64,000 nucleotides of DNA, taken from the NCBI GenBank assembly GCA_903928745.1, contig CAIYRR010000072.1, positions 1 to 64,000 of the forward strand, given 5' to 3'. A program made the position numbers and the translations under genes. Source of the DNA: an uncultured Actinomycetes bacterium (GTDB lineage: Bacteria; Actinomycetota; Actinomycetes; Nanopelagicales; Nanopelagicaceae). Position 1 is the stretch's first letter; each line of letters begins with the position of its first letter. The notes under the pieces were generated by a model, which saw nothing but the letters and a program-made list of their open reading frames with translations, was not told the DNA's origin and did no database searches. Positions 52,437 through 60,917 of the stretch are shown here, piece by piece.

Positions 52437-53789
52437 ATGACCACCTCAAGCATTTTGCAGAATCTCTTCACTCCTGGGTTAGTCGCGGCCCAACAGCCGT
52501 CGTGGCCGGGTGGTCCTGAAGGCGTTGCAGTGAAATCCGCGGTGGCCGAACTCAAGGCGCTGCCTCCATTGGTTTTTGCGGGGGAGTGTGACAATCTCAA
52601 AGCTCGAATTGCAGAGGCCGCGGCAGGTAAAGCATTTTGGTTGCAAGGCGGAGATTGCGCAGAGACTTTTGCTGCAGCAAGTGCTGATTCGATTCGAAAC
52701 CGCATTAAAACGATTCTGCAGATGGCAGCTGTATTGCAGTATTACTCAAGTTTGCCCGTAGTAAAGGTTGGACGTATGGCTGGGCAATTTGCGAAGCCTC
52801 GATCCAACGATAATGAAACACGTGGAGATGTCACTCTTCCTGCTTATCGCGGAGATGCTGTGAACGGGCTTGATTTCACATCCGAATCTCGCACTCCAGA
52901 TCCTCAGCGCTTAGTCAAGGTGTACAACACTTCAGCGGCGACGCTCAATCTCGTGCGCGCGTTTACGCAAGGTGGTTTTGCAGATCTTCGCCAAGTCCAC
53001 GAATGGAATAAAGGTTTCATCCGCGACTCATCCGTGGGAGAGCGGTATGAGGAAATGGCAAAGGAAATTGGCCGCGCTTTAGATTTCATGCGCTCTGCGG
53101 GTATTGATCCTGCCGCCTTCAAGACTGTTGATTTCTTTTCCAGTCACGAAGCACTCATTCTTGAATACGAGAAAGCTCTTACGCGTATTGATTCGCGTAC
53201 GCAGTTGCCTTATGACGTATCTGCGCACTTTGTCTGGATTGGTGAGCGCACCCGTCAAATGGATGGAGCCCACGTTGATTTTGCTTCCAAGATTCGCAAT
53301 CCAATTGGCGTCAAACTTGGACCTAAATCCACAGTCGATGACGCTTTAGCGCTGATCGACAAACTTGATCCTGATCGCGAGCCAGGTCGTTTAACTTTTA
53401 TTACTCGCATGGGCGCTGGGAAAATCCGTGAAATCTTGCCGGCCCTTGTCGATGGCGTTACCAAGTCAGGTGCGCAGGTCTTATGGGTCTGTGATCCAAT
53501 GCACGGCAATACTTATGAAGCACCTAGTGGTTACAAGACGCGCCGCTTTGAGGACGTTCTCGATGAAGTCAAGGGATTCTTTGAAGTACACAAGAAATTG
53601 GGTACTCATCCAGGCGGCATTCATATTGAGTTAACTGGCGACGATGTGACTGAGTGCGTGGGTGGCGGAGAGCAGATTTCTCATGAAGACCTTGCAACCC
53701 GCTATGAGAGCGCCTGCGATCCGCGCCTTAATCATTCCCAATCTTTGGAGCTTGCCTTCCTTGTAGCGGAGATGCTTCGCGATCGTTAA
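52437..53789 (+). CDS. aroG: Class II 3-deoxy-7-phosphoheptulonate synthase
   Basis: The 450-residue class II DAHP synthase has QGGDCAETF, the GRMAGQFAKPRS segment, VGERYEEMAKEI, and WVCDPMHGNT and GGIHIELTGDDVTEC motifs, with metal-binding Cys, His and Glu. It joins phosphoenolpyruvate and erythrose 4-phosphate to begin the shikimate pathway. The class II type is common in Actinobacteria. The ogt gene begins ten bases after its stop. Confidence 0.95.
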   Translation: MTTSSILQNLFTPGLVAAQQPSWPGGPEGVAVKSAVAELKALPPLVFAGECDNLKARIAEAAAGKAFWLQGGDCAETFAAASADSIRNRIKTILQMAAVLQYYSSLPVVKVGRMAGQFAKPRSNDNETRGDVTLPAYRGDAVNGLDFTSESRTPDPQRLVKVYNTSAATLNLVRAFTQGGFADLRQVHEWNKGFIRDSSVGERYEEMAKEIGRALDFMRSAGIDPAAFKTVDFFSSHEALILEYEKALTRIDSRTQLPYDVSAHFVWIGERTRQMDGAHVDFASKIRNPIGVKLGPKSTVDDALALIDKLDPDREPGRLTFITRMGAGKIREILPALVDGVTKSGAQVLWVCDPMHGNTYEAPSGYKTRRFEDVLDEVKGFFEVHKKLGTHPGGIHIELTGDDVTECVGGGEQISHEDLATRYESACDPRLNHSQSLELAFLVAEMLRDR

Positions 53790-53792
53790 TCT
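53787..53792 (+). promoter_or_regulatory. -10 box of a probable leaderless promoter for ogt
   Basis: TAATCT overlaps the aroG stop and ends six bases before the GTG at 53799. Confidence 0.45.
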
Positions 53793-53798
53793 TGCGCA

Positions 53799-54293
53799 GT
53801 GACATTAATTTCCACTGCTACAAAGACACCTATAGGTACGCTTCATCTTATTTCTGATGAGCATGTTCTCTTAGGGGCGACTTTTGGGGGCATTGATTCT
53901 GCAATAGCGAACCTTGATTTGGTTGATGCGACAAGAAAAATTATCACCGCTAAGTCGATTCCAATCGTTTCAGATTTACTTGCGAGTTATTTTGACGGTG
54001 ACATAGAAGCAATCAATGCAATTGTTGTAAGGCAGCCTGGTCCAACATTTTCGCAAGCGGCATGGAAAGCGATGCGCAAAGTGAAGCCAGGGAAAACACT
54101 TTCTTATTCAGATCTCGCTGCGCGAGCTGGATCACCAGCAGCGGTAAGAGCTGCAGGTAGTGCCTGTGCGAAGAATGCAGTAGTTGTCGTAGTTCCCTGC
54201 CACCGAATCGTAAAAACAGGTGGAGCCTTGGGAAATTATGCGTACGGTTTAGATGCTAAAGAATGGTTACTTCGACACGAGGGTGCGCTGTAG
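53799..54293 (+). CDS. ogt: Methylated-DNA--[protein]-cysteine S-methyltransferase
   Basis: The 164-residue protein has VVPCHRIV with the acceptor Cys 134, and upstream GKTLSYSDLAARAGSPAAVRA, the DNA-binding helix-turn-helix. It removes alkyl groups from O6-methylguanine by a one-use transfer to the cysteine. The start is GTG 53799. Its last 27 bases overlap the 3' end of the convergent threonine aldolase gene, so the two genes share sequence at their C-terminal codons. Confidence 0.92.
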   Translation: MTLISTATKTPIGTLHLISDEHVLLGATFGGIDSAIANLDLVDATRKIITAKSIPIVSDLLASYFDGDIEAINAIVVRQPGPTFSQAAWKAMRKVKPGKTLSYSDLAARAGSPAAVRAAGSACAKNAVVVVVPCHRIVKTGGALGNYAYGLDAKEWLLRHEGAL

Positions 54294-55316
54294 AGCATCT
54301 GCAAGTACATCCGCGGCGTATTCCATAGCGGGATCATCTATATTGAGATGAGTGACAAGGCGTGCGAATTTTGGACCAAGTGCGCTAATCAAGACACCCT
54401 CAGTCTTCACCATCGCTGCAAACTCAGTTGCTGAAATCGGCAATTCTGACAAATCCAAGCCAACGATATTTGTATCAACGTGCATTGGGTCCACCACGCT
54501 TGATGAGATGGCGTGACAACGTTTGGCTAAGAATTGCGCACGTCGATGATCATGGTGGAGCAGCGATAGATTTGTGTCCAACGCGTAATGACCAGCGGCT
54601 GCAAGCATTCCGATTTGTCGCATCCCTGCGCCATACCTTTTACGCCACACTCTTGCTTTTACGACATTCTCTTTTGTCGAGAGCATGAGAGAACCTACGG
54701 GCGCACCTAAACCTTTTGAAAGGCAGACACTGACTGTGTCGAAATATTTTCCATATTCTATTAACGGTGTTTCACTCGCGATGTGTGCATTCCAAATGCG
54801 TGCACCATCGAGGTGAAGCGCTAATCCCATTTCTTGAGCGCCTTTATGTAGCGCTTGAATTTCGCTGAGCGGCTGGACCGTACCGCCGCCAAAATTATGT
54901 GTGTTCTCTACGGCAATCGCTTTTGTCGACACAAGGTACGGACCAGAATCTGGTCGAGCCACCGAAAGTGCATCGCTAGCAAAAAGCAATCCTCTCTGTG
55001 CTGGCCATGTGCGCGTTGTTATTCCCGAAAAAACTGCTGCTGCCCCAAGCTCGGCGCGAACAATATGTGAATTCGTTTCGGCGAGTAATTCTTCTCCGGG
55101 GGAGACCAGCATTCGAATACCTAATTGATTTGCAAGAGAACCCGATGGAGTAAATACTGCTGCTTCCTTGCCAAACATTTGCGCAACGCGTTCTTCTAGA
55201 GAATTGACCGTAGGGTCTTCGCCATACACGTCATCGCCAACGGGCGCGTATGACATAACTTCACGCATTTCTTTGGATGGGACTGTGACAGTGTCCGAAC
55301 GTAGATCTACTCGCAT
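54267..55316 (-). CDS. ltaE: Low-specificity L-threonine aldolase (GLY1 type)
   Basis: The 349-residue PLP enzyme has [27 protein letters not shown], and the PLP lysine Lys 201 in [13 protein letters not shown]. It cleaves threonine or allo-threonine to glycine and acetaldehyde, or a related beta-hydroxy amino acid. It is a fold-type I enzyme, so exact substrate preference is not fixed by sequence. A GATACT lies six bases before the ATG on the minus strand. Twelve bases separate its start from the following EamA gene's stop. Confidence 0.9.
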   Translation of the reverse strand: MRVDLRSDTVTVPSKEMREVMSYAPVGDDVYGEDPTVNSLEERVAQMFGKEAAVFTPSGSLANQLGIRMLVSPGEELLAETNSHIVRAELGAAAVFSGITTRTWPAQRGLLFASDALSVARPDSGPYLVSTKAIAVENTHNFGGGTVQPLSEIQALHKGAQEMGLALHLDGARIWNAHIASETPLIEYGKYFDTVSVCLSKGLGAPVGSLMLSTKENVVKARVWRKRYGAGMRQIGMLAAAGHYALDTNLSLLHHDHRRAQFLAKRCHAISSSVVDPMHVDTNIVGLDLSELPISATEFAAMVKTEGVLISALGPKFARLVTHLNIDDPAMEYAADVLADALQRTLVSK

Positions 55317-55328
55317 ATCTTTAGTATC

Positions 55329-56177
55329 TCACGCCTCTTGCAGAACAATGAGGTACATGGCAGTAACTACAAGTGCTCCGCCAAGCCCCACTTGGAGAGT
55401 CAGTCTTTCGCCACCGAAAAGCACTGCGAAGAACGCGGCAAAAACAACCTCCATCGTCAATATGACTGCAACTTTTGTCGAGGCAATATGTGCTTGTGCC
55501 CAGGTTTGGATAATGAATGCAAATGCAGTGGCAAAGAGAGCGGTGAAGATGACAACCGCCCATACGCCACCGTCAGGAGGTGCCTGGTAACCGGTGCGCA
55601 AAGTGGCAAGCCCTGCAAAGAGTGCACATGTTCCCAGTTGTACGACAGTGAGGGCGTATGCATCGCGGCCCGTACTCCACTTTTCAAGAGAGATGATGTG
55701 TCCGGCATATGCCAGCGCACTTCCTAGAACAAGAATTTCCCCCGTACCAACCGACCATCCATGTAAGGATAAGAAAGCCAAGCCAACCGTTGCAATCGCG
55801 ATGTAAAGCCAGGTTTTTCGTGTGATCTTTTGATGCATAAAGATTGCACCGATTAAGGGGGTGAGAACAACGTATAGCCCAGTGACGAAACCAGTCACTG
55901 CGGCAGTGGTGCGAGCAAGTCCAAAAGTCTGCAAGATGTAACCAGCGGCAAGAAAGCATCCAGAAAAAAATCCTTTAGCAAGAAGATCTTTCGAGAGCAT
56001 TTTCAATACCTGAGGGCGCAGTGCAATGAGCGCAACGACTGCAACGATAAAACGACTAAAGAGGAAGCTACTTACATCTTGACGCCCGATTGCATCTTTC
56101 ATCATAAAAAAGGTGGCGCCCCACAAGGCTGCCACGGCAAGAAGGGCACCAGGGGCTAGGCGTAGATGTTTCGTCAT
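55329..56177 (-). CDS. EamA/DMT-family transporter (second)
   Basis: This 282-residue membrane protein has about ten hydrophobic segments with two EamA repeats, including [18 protein letters not shown] and a later [21 protein letters not shown]. The substrate is unknown. It overlaps nfo (endonuclease IV) by four bases on the same strand, so it is translationally coupled to it, and precedes ltaE. Functional links among these genes are not obvious. Confidence 0.86.
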   Translation of the reverse strand: MTKHLRLAPGALLAVAALWGATFFMMKDAIGRQDVSSFLFSRFIVAVVALIALRPQVLKMLSKDLLAKGFFSGCFLAAGYILQTFGLARTTAAVTGFVTGLYVVLTPLIGAIFMHQKITRKTWLYIAIATVGLAFLSLHGWSVGTGEILVLGSALAYAGHIISLEKWSTGRDAYALTVVQLGTCALFAGLATLRTGYQAPPDGGVWAVVIFTALFATAFAFIIQTWAQAHIASTKVAVILTMEVVFAAFFAVLFGGERLTLQVGLGGALVVTAMYLIVLQEA

Positions 56178-57031
56178 CCTCGAAGTTTTTTCAACAGTGC
56201 TACTTCGCGTCCATGTTCTGGTTCTTGTCCTGGTGTTTCAAGGATCAAAGGTGCATTTGCAATCGCGGGATGTTTGAGGAGTTCTTTAAAAGGATCAACC
56301 CCAATTTCGCCATCGCCAATATTCTGGTGGCGATCTTTCAGAGCGCCGCATACATCCATCGAATCATTAGCGTGAATGAGTTGAATGCGCTCTGCACCTG
56401 CGATGGAAACTAGGAGATCTAGAGTTTCCTTCATGCCGCCCTTTTTTGCGATGTCATGACCTGCTGCAAATACATGGCAGGTGTCTAGACAAATACCAAC
56501 TTTAGGATGATATTCAAGGGCTTCCAAATAATTCGTAAGATCTTCTAGCCGCTTTACCAATGATTGGCCTTGACCCGCTGTAGGTTCGAGCAAGAGCGTT
56601 GGTGAATCATCCGGAAGAGCATTGAGGATAGGCATCATTCCTTCATGGATTTGTTTCCAAGCATTTGCCACATGATTTACATCGACAGCCGATCCTGTAT
56701 GAATGACAACACCAAGTGCACCGATTTCTTTTCCGCGGCGCAAAGAGTAAGCAGTACTTGCGAGTGAATTTTCATATGTTGCAACGGTGGGGGAACCTAG
56801 ATTAATTAAGAATGGCGCGTGAACATAAGTTGCGATATCGAGTTCGGCTGCTTTGCTGGCAAAGGCCGCATCGGCATCAGGATTGCCATCAGGCATTGCC
56901 CACCCTCGAGGATTTGATGCAAAGACTTGTATCGCTTCAGCTTTGACTTCAACGGCATAGGCAATGGAGCGTTTGGCCATTCCTCCAGAAGTAGGAACGT
57001 GAGCACCAATGCGAGGACGTGTGGCAGACAT
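56174..57031 (-). CDS. nfo: Deoxyribonuclease IV (apurinic/apyrimidinic endonuclease)
   Basis: The 285-residue AP endonuclease has IGAHVPTSGGMAK, LEPTAGQGQSL, GICLDTCHVFAAGHD, LIHANDSMD and a late LETPGQEPEH, which supply the three-zinc site of endonuclease IV. It cleaves DNA at abasic sites in base excision repair. It begins four bases after the pknB stop; a TAGGGT six bases upstream that overlaps that stop may be a separate -10. The length is normal. Confidence 0.93.
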   Translation of the reverse strand: MSATRPRIGAHVPTSGGMAKRSIAYAVEVKAEAIQVFASNPRGWAMPDGNPDADAAFASKAAELDIATYVHAPFLINLGSPTVATYENSLASTAYSLRRGKEIGALGVVIHTGSAVDVNHVANAWKQIHEGMMPILNALPDDSPTLLLEPTAGQGQSLVKRLEDLTNYLEALEYHPKVGICLDTCHVFAAGHDIAKKGGMKETLDLLVSIAGAERIQLIHANDSMDVCGALKDRHQNIGDGEIGVDPFKELLKHPAIANAPLILETPGQEPEHGREVALLKKLRG

Positions 57032-57035
57032 TTGC

Positions 57036-58967
57036 CTACCCTACTGTGATGACGACCGTACTGCCACGTTTGACTTTTGTGCCCACGGCTGGAGAAACAT
57101 TAGTTACTGATTTCACCGTGTGCTTTCCAATTTTCTTCACGGTTACCTTGAGATCGAGATCGTTCAGGATTCCTGTGGCTTTCGCTTCGGGAAGTGAGTA
57201 CACATTTGGAATGAAGACAGATTCAGAACCTTGGGAGACCACTAAAGATATTTTGGTTCCTTTATCTGCATTAGTGCCGCCAACGGGATCTTGGCTTATG
57301 ACTGCTCCAATGGGTACTGAATCACTGTAGGTGTATGTAGATGAGACATCAAAACCGGCAGTTGTTAATTCGTTAAGTGCTTGTTCGCCACTTTGACCAA
57401 GATAAGAAGTTAATGGAACTTGTTCTATGCCTTGGCTAATTGTGATGTCGATAGTCGTGTCTCTTTTAACAGTAGTTCCTGTTGCTGGGGAAGTTCCGAC
57501 AACAAGATCTTTCGCAATGTTTGCGTTGAAGACAGGCGTGATATTTCCAATGATTAATGGGCTCTTCAACAATAAAGCTTTTGCCTCATCCACGGTGAGT
57601 CCTTGAAGTTTTGGAATGACATAACGTTCGGGACCTTTGGAAACGATGTAGGCAACAGAACCACCTTGACTTACGCGTCCGCCCCCGCCTGGTTTGGAAG
57701 AAATAATCTTTCCGGCAGGGATATCTTCACTAAATACTTTCTCGCCGACAAGTGAAGTCAAACCCAGAGGAAGCAAGGAAGCGTCAGCCTCCTTGATGCT
57801 CAGACCAGCAACGGAAGGAACTATCACTCGATTTCCCGGGCCAACAAATACGTACCAGCCACCAACTGCGATTGCTATGACAAGGAAAAGCGCAATGGTC
57901 CTATTTCTCTTTACCCGCGCACTGGTACGTCGACGAATTTCACGTGTGTTTTCACTTGTCATTTCACGCACCGGTTTCTTTTCGTTTTCTTCAATCACGG
58001 GCGCCACTGTGCCAGAGGGAGCTGGATTTTTCTCTTGTGAAACCCTGTGAGATTTGCGGGATTTATCTCTAATGGGAAGTGGCGGGAGGTCTAATTCCAG
58101 GCTCATCTGAGTTCTCTTGGGATCAAGTTCACTTTGAATGATGCGAAGTGCCTCTAAGAATTCGTTCGCGGTTGTAGGTCGCTCGTCAGGATTTGGGCTT
58201 GTCGCACTGAAAATCAATGCATCCAGAGAAGCAGGAATTCCCTTTTTCTTGGAAGAGACAAGAGGCACTCTTTCGTTCACGTGCATGTAAGCGATCTGAA
58301 TAGGGGTCTCGCCTTCAAATGGCTTAGATCCCGTGAGCATTTCAAAGGCAACGATTCCCACCGCATAGAGATCACTGCGCGCATCGGCCACACCGCGTTG
58401 CACTTGTTCAGGAGAGAGGTAGGAAACGCTTCCGAGAATGACGCTTGATTCTGCAGTCATGGTGGTACCGAGGAGTTCGCCTTTGGCTAATCCAAAATCG
58501 GCGATCTTGATTCTTCCAGAATTAGTGATCAGAACATTCTCGGGCTTTATATCTCGGTGAATTATTCCTATTTTATGTGCTGCTGAAAGTGCGCTCACAA
58601 TCGGAATGAGATAGCGGACTGTTTCAGCAGGGGATAGGGAACCTTGTTGGAAAAGGTAGTCACGCAAGGTGTGGCCATCAATAAATTCCATCACGATAAA
58701 TACAGCAGGAGTTCCGCCTTGATTCCAACCTTGATCCTGCACGGCGACAATATTCGGGTGCGAGAGAGCTGCGGCTGCTTTAGCTTCCTTTATAAAACGA
58801 TTGACAAATTCTTCGTCGTTAGCAAGGTGTGCATGCATGATCTTAAGAGCAACTTTTCGATCTAGGCGCGTATCTAGTGCCTCATAAATCGTCGCCATTC
58901 CACCACTAGCAACCTGACGCAGAAGTTCGTATCTGCCATCGATGAGTTCGCCTGATAAATCGTGCAC
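57036..58967 (-). CDS. pknB: Ser/Thr protein kinase with four PASTA domains (PknB type)
   Basis: The 643-residue membrane kinase has an N-terminal kinase domain (about 10-270) with catalytic Lys 42, HRDIKPENVL and ADFGLAKGE, a juxtamembrane basic region, a single membrane segment around 355-375 (IALFLVIAIAVGGWYVFVG) and four PASTA repeats outside. PASTA domains bind peptidoglycan fragments, so this kinase senses wall state and controls growth and division. The GTG start sits six bases after a TAGGAT -10 box. A fourth-repeat end right at the C-terminus looks complete. Confidence 0.93.
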   Translation of the reverse strand: MHDLSGELIDGRYELLRQVASGGMATIYEALDTRLDRKVALKIMHAHLANDEEFVNRFIKEAKAAAALSHPNIVAVQDQGWNQGGTPAVFIVMEFIDGHTLRDYLFQQGSLSPAETVRYLIPIVSALSAAHKIGIIHRDIKPENVLITNSGRIKIADFGLAKGELLGTTMTAESSVILGSVSYLSPEQVQRGVADARSDLYAVGIVAFEMLTGSKPFEGETPIQIAYMHVNERVPLVSSKKKGIPASLDALIFSATSPNPDERPTTANEFLEALRIIQSELDPKRTQMSLELDLPPLPIRDKSRKSHRVSQEKNPAPSGTVAPVIEENEKKPVREMTSENTREIRRRTSARVKRNRTIALFLVIAIAVGGWYVFVGPGNRVIVPSVAGLSIKEADASLLPLGLTSLVGEKVFSEDIPAGKIISSKPGGGGRVSQGGSVAYIVSKGPERYVIPKLQGLTVDEAKALLLKSPLIIGNITPVFNANIAKDLVVGTSPATGTTVKRDTTIDITISQGIEQVPLTSYLGQSGEQALNELTTAGFDVSSTYTYSDSVPIGAVISQDPVGGTNADKGTKISLVVSQGSESVFIPNVYSLPEAKATGILNDLDLKVTVKKIGKHTVKSVTNVSPAVGTKVKRGSTVVITVG

Positions 58968-58973
58968 CTTAAA

Positions 58974-58979
58974 ATCCTA
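58974..58979 (-). promoter_or_regulatory. -10 box of a probable leaderless promoter for pknB
   Basis: TAGGAT on the minus strand ends six bases before the GTG (first base 58967). Confidence 0.5.
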
Positions 58980-59031
58980 GGCAAGTGGGCTTGATTTCGC
59001 GGTGGCGGCGCGCGGCAATTTCAGTCAGCTG

Positions 59032-59583
59032 TTAGGTAGTAGACAGGACAAAGTCAGTATTTTCGCGCGTTTTGTCTTGCGAGAAGTGCGCATCCTCATC
59101 CATTTGCCATTGGAGCATCTGTGCAGTAATTGCTTGACCATCTCTTTCAAGTACTCGCTCTAGACCCAATTCTCGATCCACGTCCAACCAAATTGTTGCC
59201 GTGGCATACTCACGCACAATCTCTTGTGCACTCGCTACTCCTTCAAGGATGAGGAGATCGCACGGAGTAATTTCCTTAGAGGAATCAAAAGATTGCGCGG
59301 TCCAGTTGTAGATGGGCAACCACTGAGTTTTCTCTTCGGAAAGCCCTTGCAATAAATCGTGAAGTTTTTCCGTCAGAGAGAAACTCAGTGCGTTCTCCCA
59401 ACCATCATATATTTCATCAAGGTGGATGACGGTCACGGTGCGATCTTGAGCAAGAGCGAGGAAAAGTTCATGTGCCAAAGTAGTTTTTCCCGAACCTGCC
59501 CGACCGTCAATTGCAAAGACGTGAGTAGATCCACATCGCGCTGGCGAAGAAAGCAAATCTTCAAGTGCTCCAACTAAGTGCAT
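59032..59583 (-). CDS. Uridine-kinase-like P-loop kinase in a TPP-controlled operon
   Basis: The 183-residue protein has a Walker A GRAGSGKT at about 27-34, a DEIYDGWENAL segment (usual phosphate-acceptor Asp region of uridine-kinase-like enzymes), PIYNWTAQSF and a later LEGVASAQ and DVDREL. It belongs to an actinobacterial uridine-kinase-like family. It starts four bases after the pnuT-like gene and should be regulated by the same TPP riboswitch. The substrate could be thiamine or a precursor, trapping it inside the cell as NadR does for PnuC; this is inference and a true nucleoside kinase is also possible. Confidence 0.75.
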   Translation of the reverse strand: MHLVGALEDLLSSPARCGSTHVFAIDGRAGSGKTTLAHELFLALAQDRTVTVIHLDEIYDGWENALSFSLTEKLHDLLQGLSEEKTQWLPIYNWTAQSFDSSKEITPCDLLILEGVASAQEIVREYATATIWLDVDRELGLERVLERDGQAITAQMLQWQMDEDAHFSQDKTRENTDFVLSTT

Positions 59584-59587
59584 AGTT

Positions 59588-60172
59588 CTATTCTGCCTTC
59601 TTTAACCATGTCCGCCAGCCAGCAGCGGCAATTCCCACGAAGATAAGATAAAGAAGAGCAGTGAGGTACTGACCACCATGAAAAAATTGATAGGTGTAGA
59701 CGCTATCAACGACAAACCACAGTGGCCAGGCCTCGTATCTTTGTAGGACCATGAGGATTTGGGCGATAGTGCTTCCAACAAATCCAAATGCATCCGTCAA
59801 CGAAGCTGCAGCACCGATTTTTTTGAGAACTGGATAGAGAGCGCCCCAGGCAACTACAAAAGTCACGCCCCAGATAAGGCGTTCCTTCCGAACCAATTTC
59901 GCTGGCGTTGCTCCTTTTGCGCCCCATCCAAACCAACCCCAAATACCACCTGCGATGAAAATGATCTGAAGAGCGGCACTAGCAAAATATTTCTCCTCCA
60001 AAAAGAGAACGCCATAGAGTGCGCTACTTATGTTCCACCAATGCCAAGTTTTACGTGGTCCAAGCACTGCCAATCCAACTCCCATAATCGAAGTTAAGAA
60101 AGCAATCAGTTCCAGGAAAGATAAGTGATAGTTCCATGCAGTAAAAACTGTGAACATGAGATCTATTTTCAT
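59588..60172 (-). CDS. pnuT: PnuC-family transporter, probably thiamine (PnuT-like)
   Basis: About 194 residues from the ATG at 60172, with six to seven hydrophobic segments and the PnuC/PnuT signature WxxW (GGIWGWFGWGAKG) after a GPRKTWHWWNISSALYG segment. PnuC carries nicotinamide riboside; PnuT members carry thiamine. The TPP riboswitch directly upstream points to thiamine. The family works as a facilitator with a cytoplasmic kinase to trap substrate, fitting the next gene. The ATG at 60172 is preceded by GGATG at normal spacing; an ATG three codons upstream, at the riboswitch edge, is the alternative. Confidence 0.85.
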   Translation of the reverse strand: MKIDLMFTVFTAWNYHLSFLELIAFLTSIMGVGLAVLGPRKTWHWWNISSALYGVLFLEEKYFASAALQIIFIAGGIWGWFGWGAKGATPAKLVRKERLIWGVTFVVAWGALYPVLKKIGAAASLTDAFGFVGSTIAQILMVLQRYEAWPLWFVVDSVYTYQFFHGGQYLTALLYLIFVGIAAAGWRTWLKKAE

Positions 60173-60185
60173 GAGAATCATCCAT

Positions 60186-60263
60186 TCCAGGTCCGCATTA
60201 CCGGACCGGTCAAACGGTCGACCTGACGATCAGGTCCTCTCAGCCACGTGGGCTCCCGTGTTT
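60186..60263 (-). promoter_or_regulatory. TPP riboswitch (THI element) upstream of the pnuT-like gene
   Basis: On the minus strand the order is CGGGAGCC, GCC/GGC small hairpin, CTGAGA, an optional extra hairpin (GACCTGA/TCAGGTC), GACCG...GTCCGGTAATGCGGAC and CCTGG. The CTGAGA and the GG-TAATG-CC style loop are the conserved cores of the thiamine-pyrophosphate aptamer. High TPP should turn off the downstream transporter and kinase. The aptamer ends at the candidate start codon, which suggests control of translation. Confidence 0.88.
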
Positions 60264-60265
60264 GT

Positions 60266-60272
60266 TACTCTA
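60266..60272. promoter_or_regulatory. Overlapping divergent -10 boxes for the TPP operon and crtYc
   Basis: The 7-bp TACTCTA reads TACTCT on the plus strand and TAGAGT on the minus strand. On the minus strand it puts the transcription start right at the 5' edge of the TPP aptamer (about 60260). On the plus strand it puts a start about 20 bases before the crtYc ATG. Confidence 0.4.
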
Positions 60273-60297
60273 CCAAGGAATTAGGCAGAATGTCCTT

Positions 60298-60630
60298 ATG
60301 GAAAAGTTTGGCTACCTAGCGATGTTGGTTTTTACTGTCGCTGGTTCTTTCTGGCTTGAAGTAGTTTTGAAGGTCGGCGTACTTCGCAGGTACAAGCGCA
60401 CATTTTTGAGTATCGCACCAGTCGCCATGCTTTTTCTTGCTTGGGATGCATTCGCCATTCACGAGAAACATTGGCATTTTGATAGCAAGCAGATACTCGG
60501 TATTTATGGGCCTTTCTCTATCCCGATTGAGGAATATCTCTTCTTTCTCGTTGTCCCACTGGCCGCCATCATGACTATCGAAGCTGTGAGAGCAGTAAAG
60601 ATCGCTTGGGTTGTTGGGGATGAGAAATGA
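60298..60630 (+). CDS. crtYc: Lycopene cyclase domain subunit, CrtYc
   Basis: This 110-residue membrane protein (ATG 60298) has three hydrophobic segments and the motifs FLAWDAFAIHEKHWHFD and PIEEYLFFLVVP, which are typical of the small heterodimeric lycopene cyclases of Actinobacteria. With CrtYd it cyclises the ends of lycopene to beta-carotene. A longer frame extends 12 codons upstream but overlaps the promoter and aptamer region. It overlaps crtYd by four bases. Confidence 0.88.
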   Translation: MEKFGYLAMLVFTVAGSFWLEVVLKVGVLRRYKRTFLSIAPVAMLFLAWDAFAIHEKHWHFDSKQILGIYGPFSIPIEEYLFFLVVPLAAIMTIEAVRAVKIAWVVGDEK

Positions 60631-60917
60631 CGTACACGATCATTGCCATCACCGCCTTAATGTGTGCAGCGCTAGCGGATCTCTTTCTTTTCAAAACGCG
60701 ATTGTTGCAGCGCAAAGTTTTTTGGACCTCTTATGCCATCATCTTGCCTTTTCAACTCTTGACAAATTGGTGGCTTACCTCGCGCAACATTGTGATGTAT
60801 AGCGATTCGGCAATAATCGGAGTTCGGATTGCATCTGCTCCATTAGAGGATTTGTTTTTTGGTTTCGCTTTGATCCTGAGTGTTCTCGTCGGATGGGTCT
60901 ACCAAGGTAAACGCTGA
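60627..60917 (+). CDS. crtYd: Lycopene cyclase domain subunit, CrtYd
   Basis: The 96-residue membrane protein has three hydrophobic segments, NWWLTSRNIVMYS and ASAPLEDLFFGFALI, the second-half motifs of heterodimeric lycopene cyclases (PxE(E/D) motif shared with CrtYc). It works with CrtYc. Its stop overlaps the 3' end of the convergent crtB by 19 bases. It could instead be an epsilon- or C50-cyclase subunit (CrtYe/f), but no elongase is nearby. Confidence 0.87.
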   Translation: MTYTIIAITALMCAALADLFLFKTRLLQRKVFWTSYAIILPFQLLTNWWLTSRNIVMYSDSAIIGVRIASAPLEDLFFGFALILSVLVGWVYQGKR

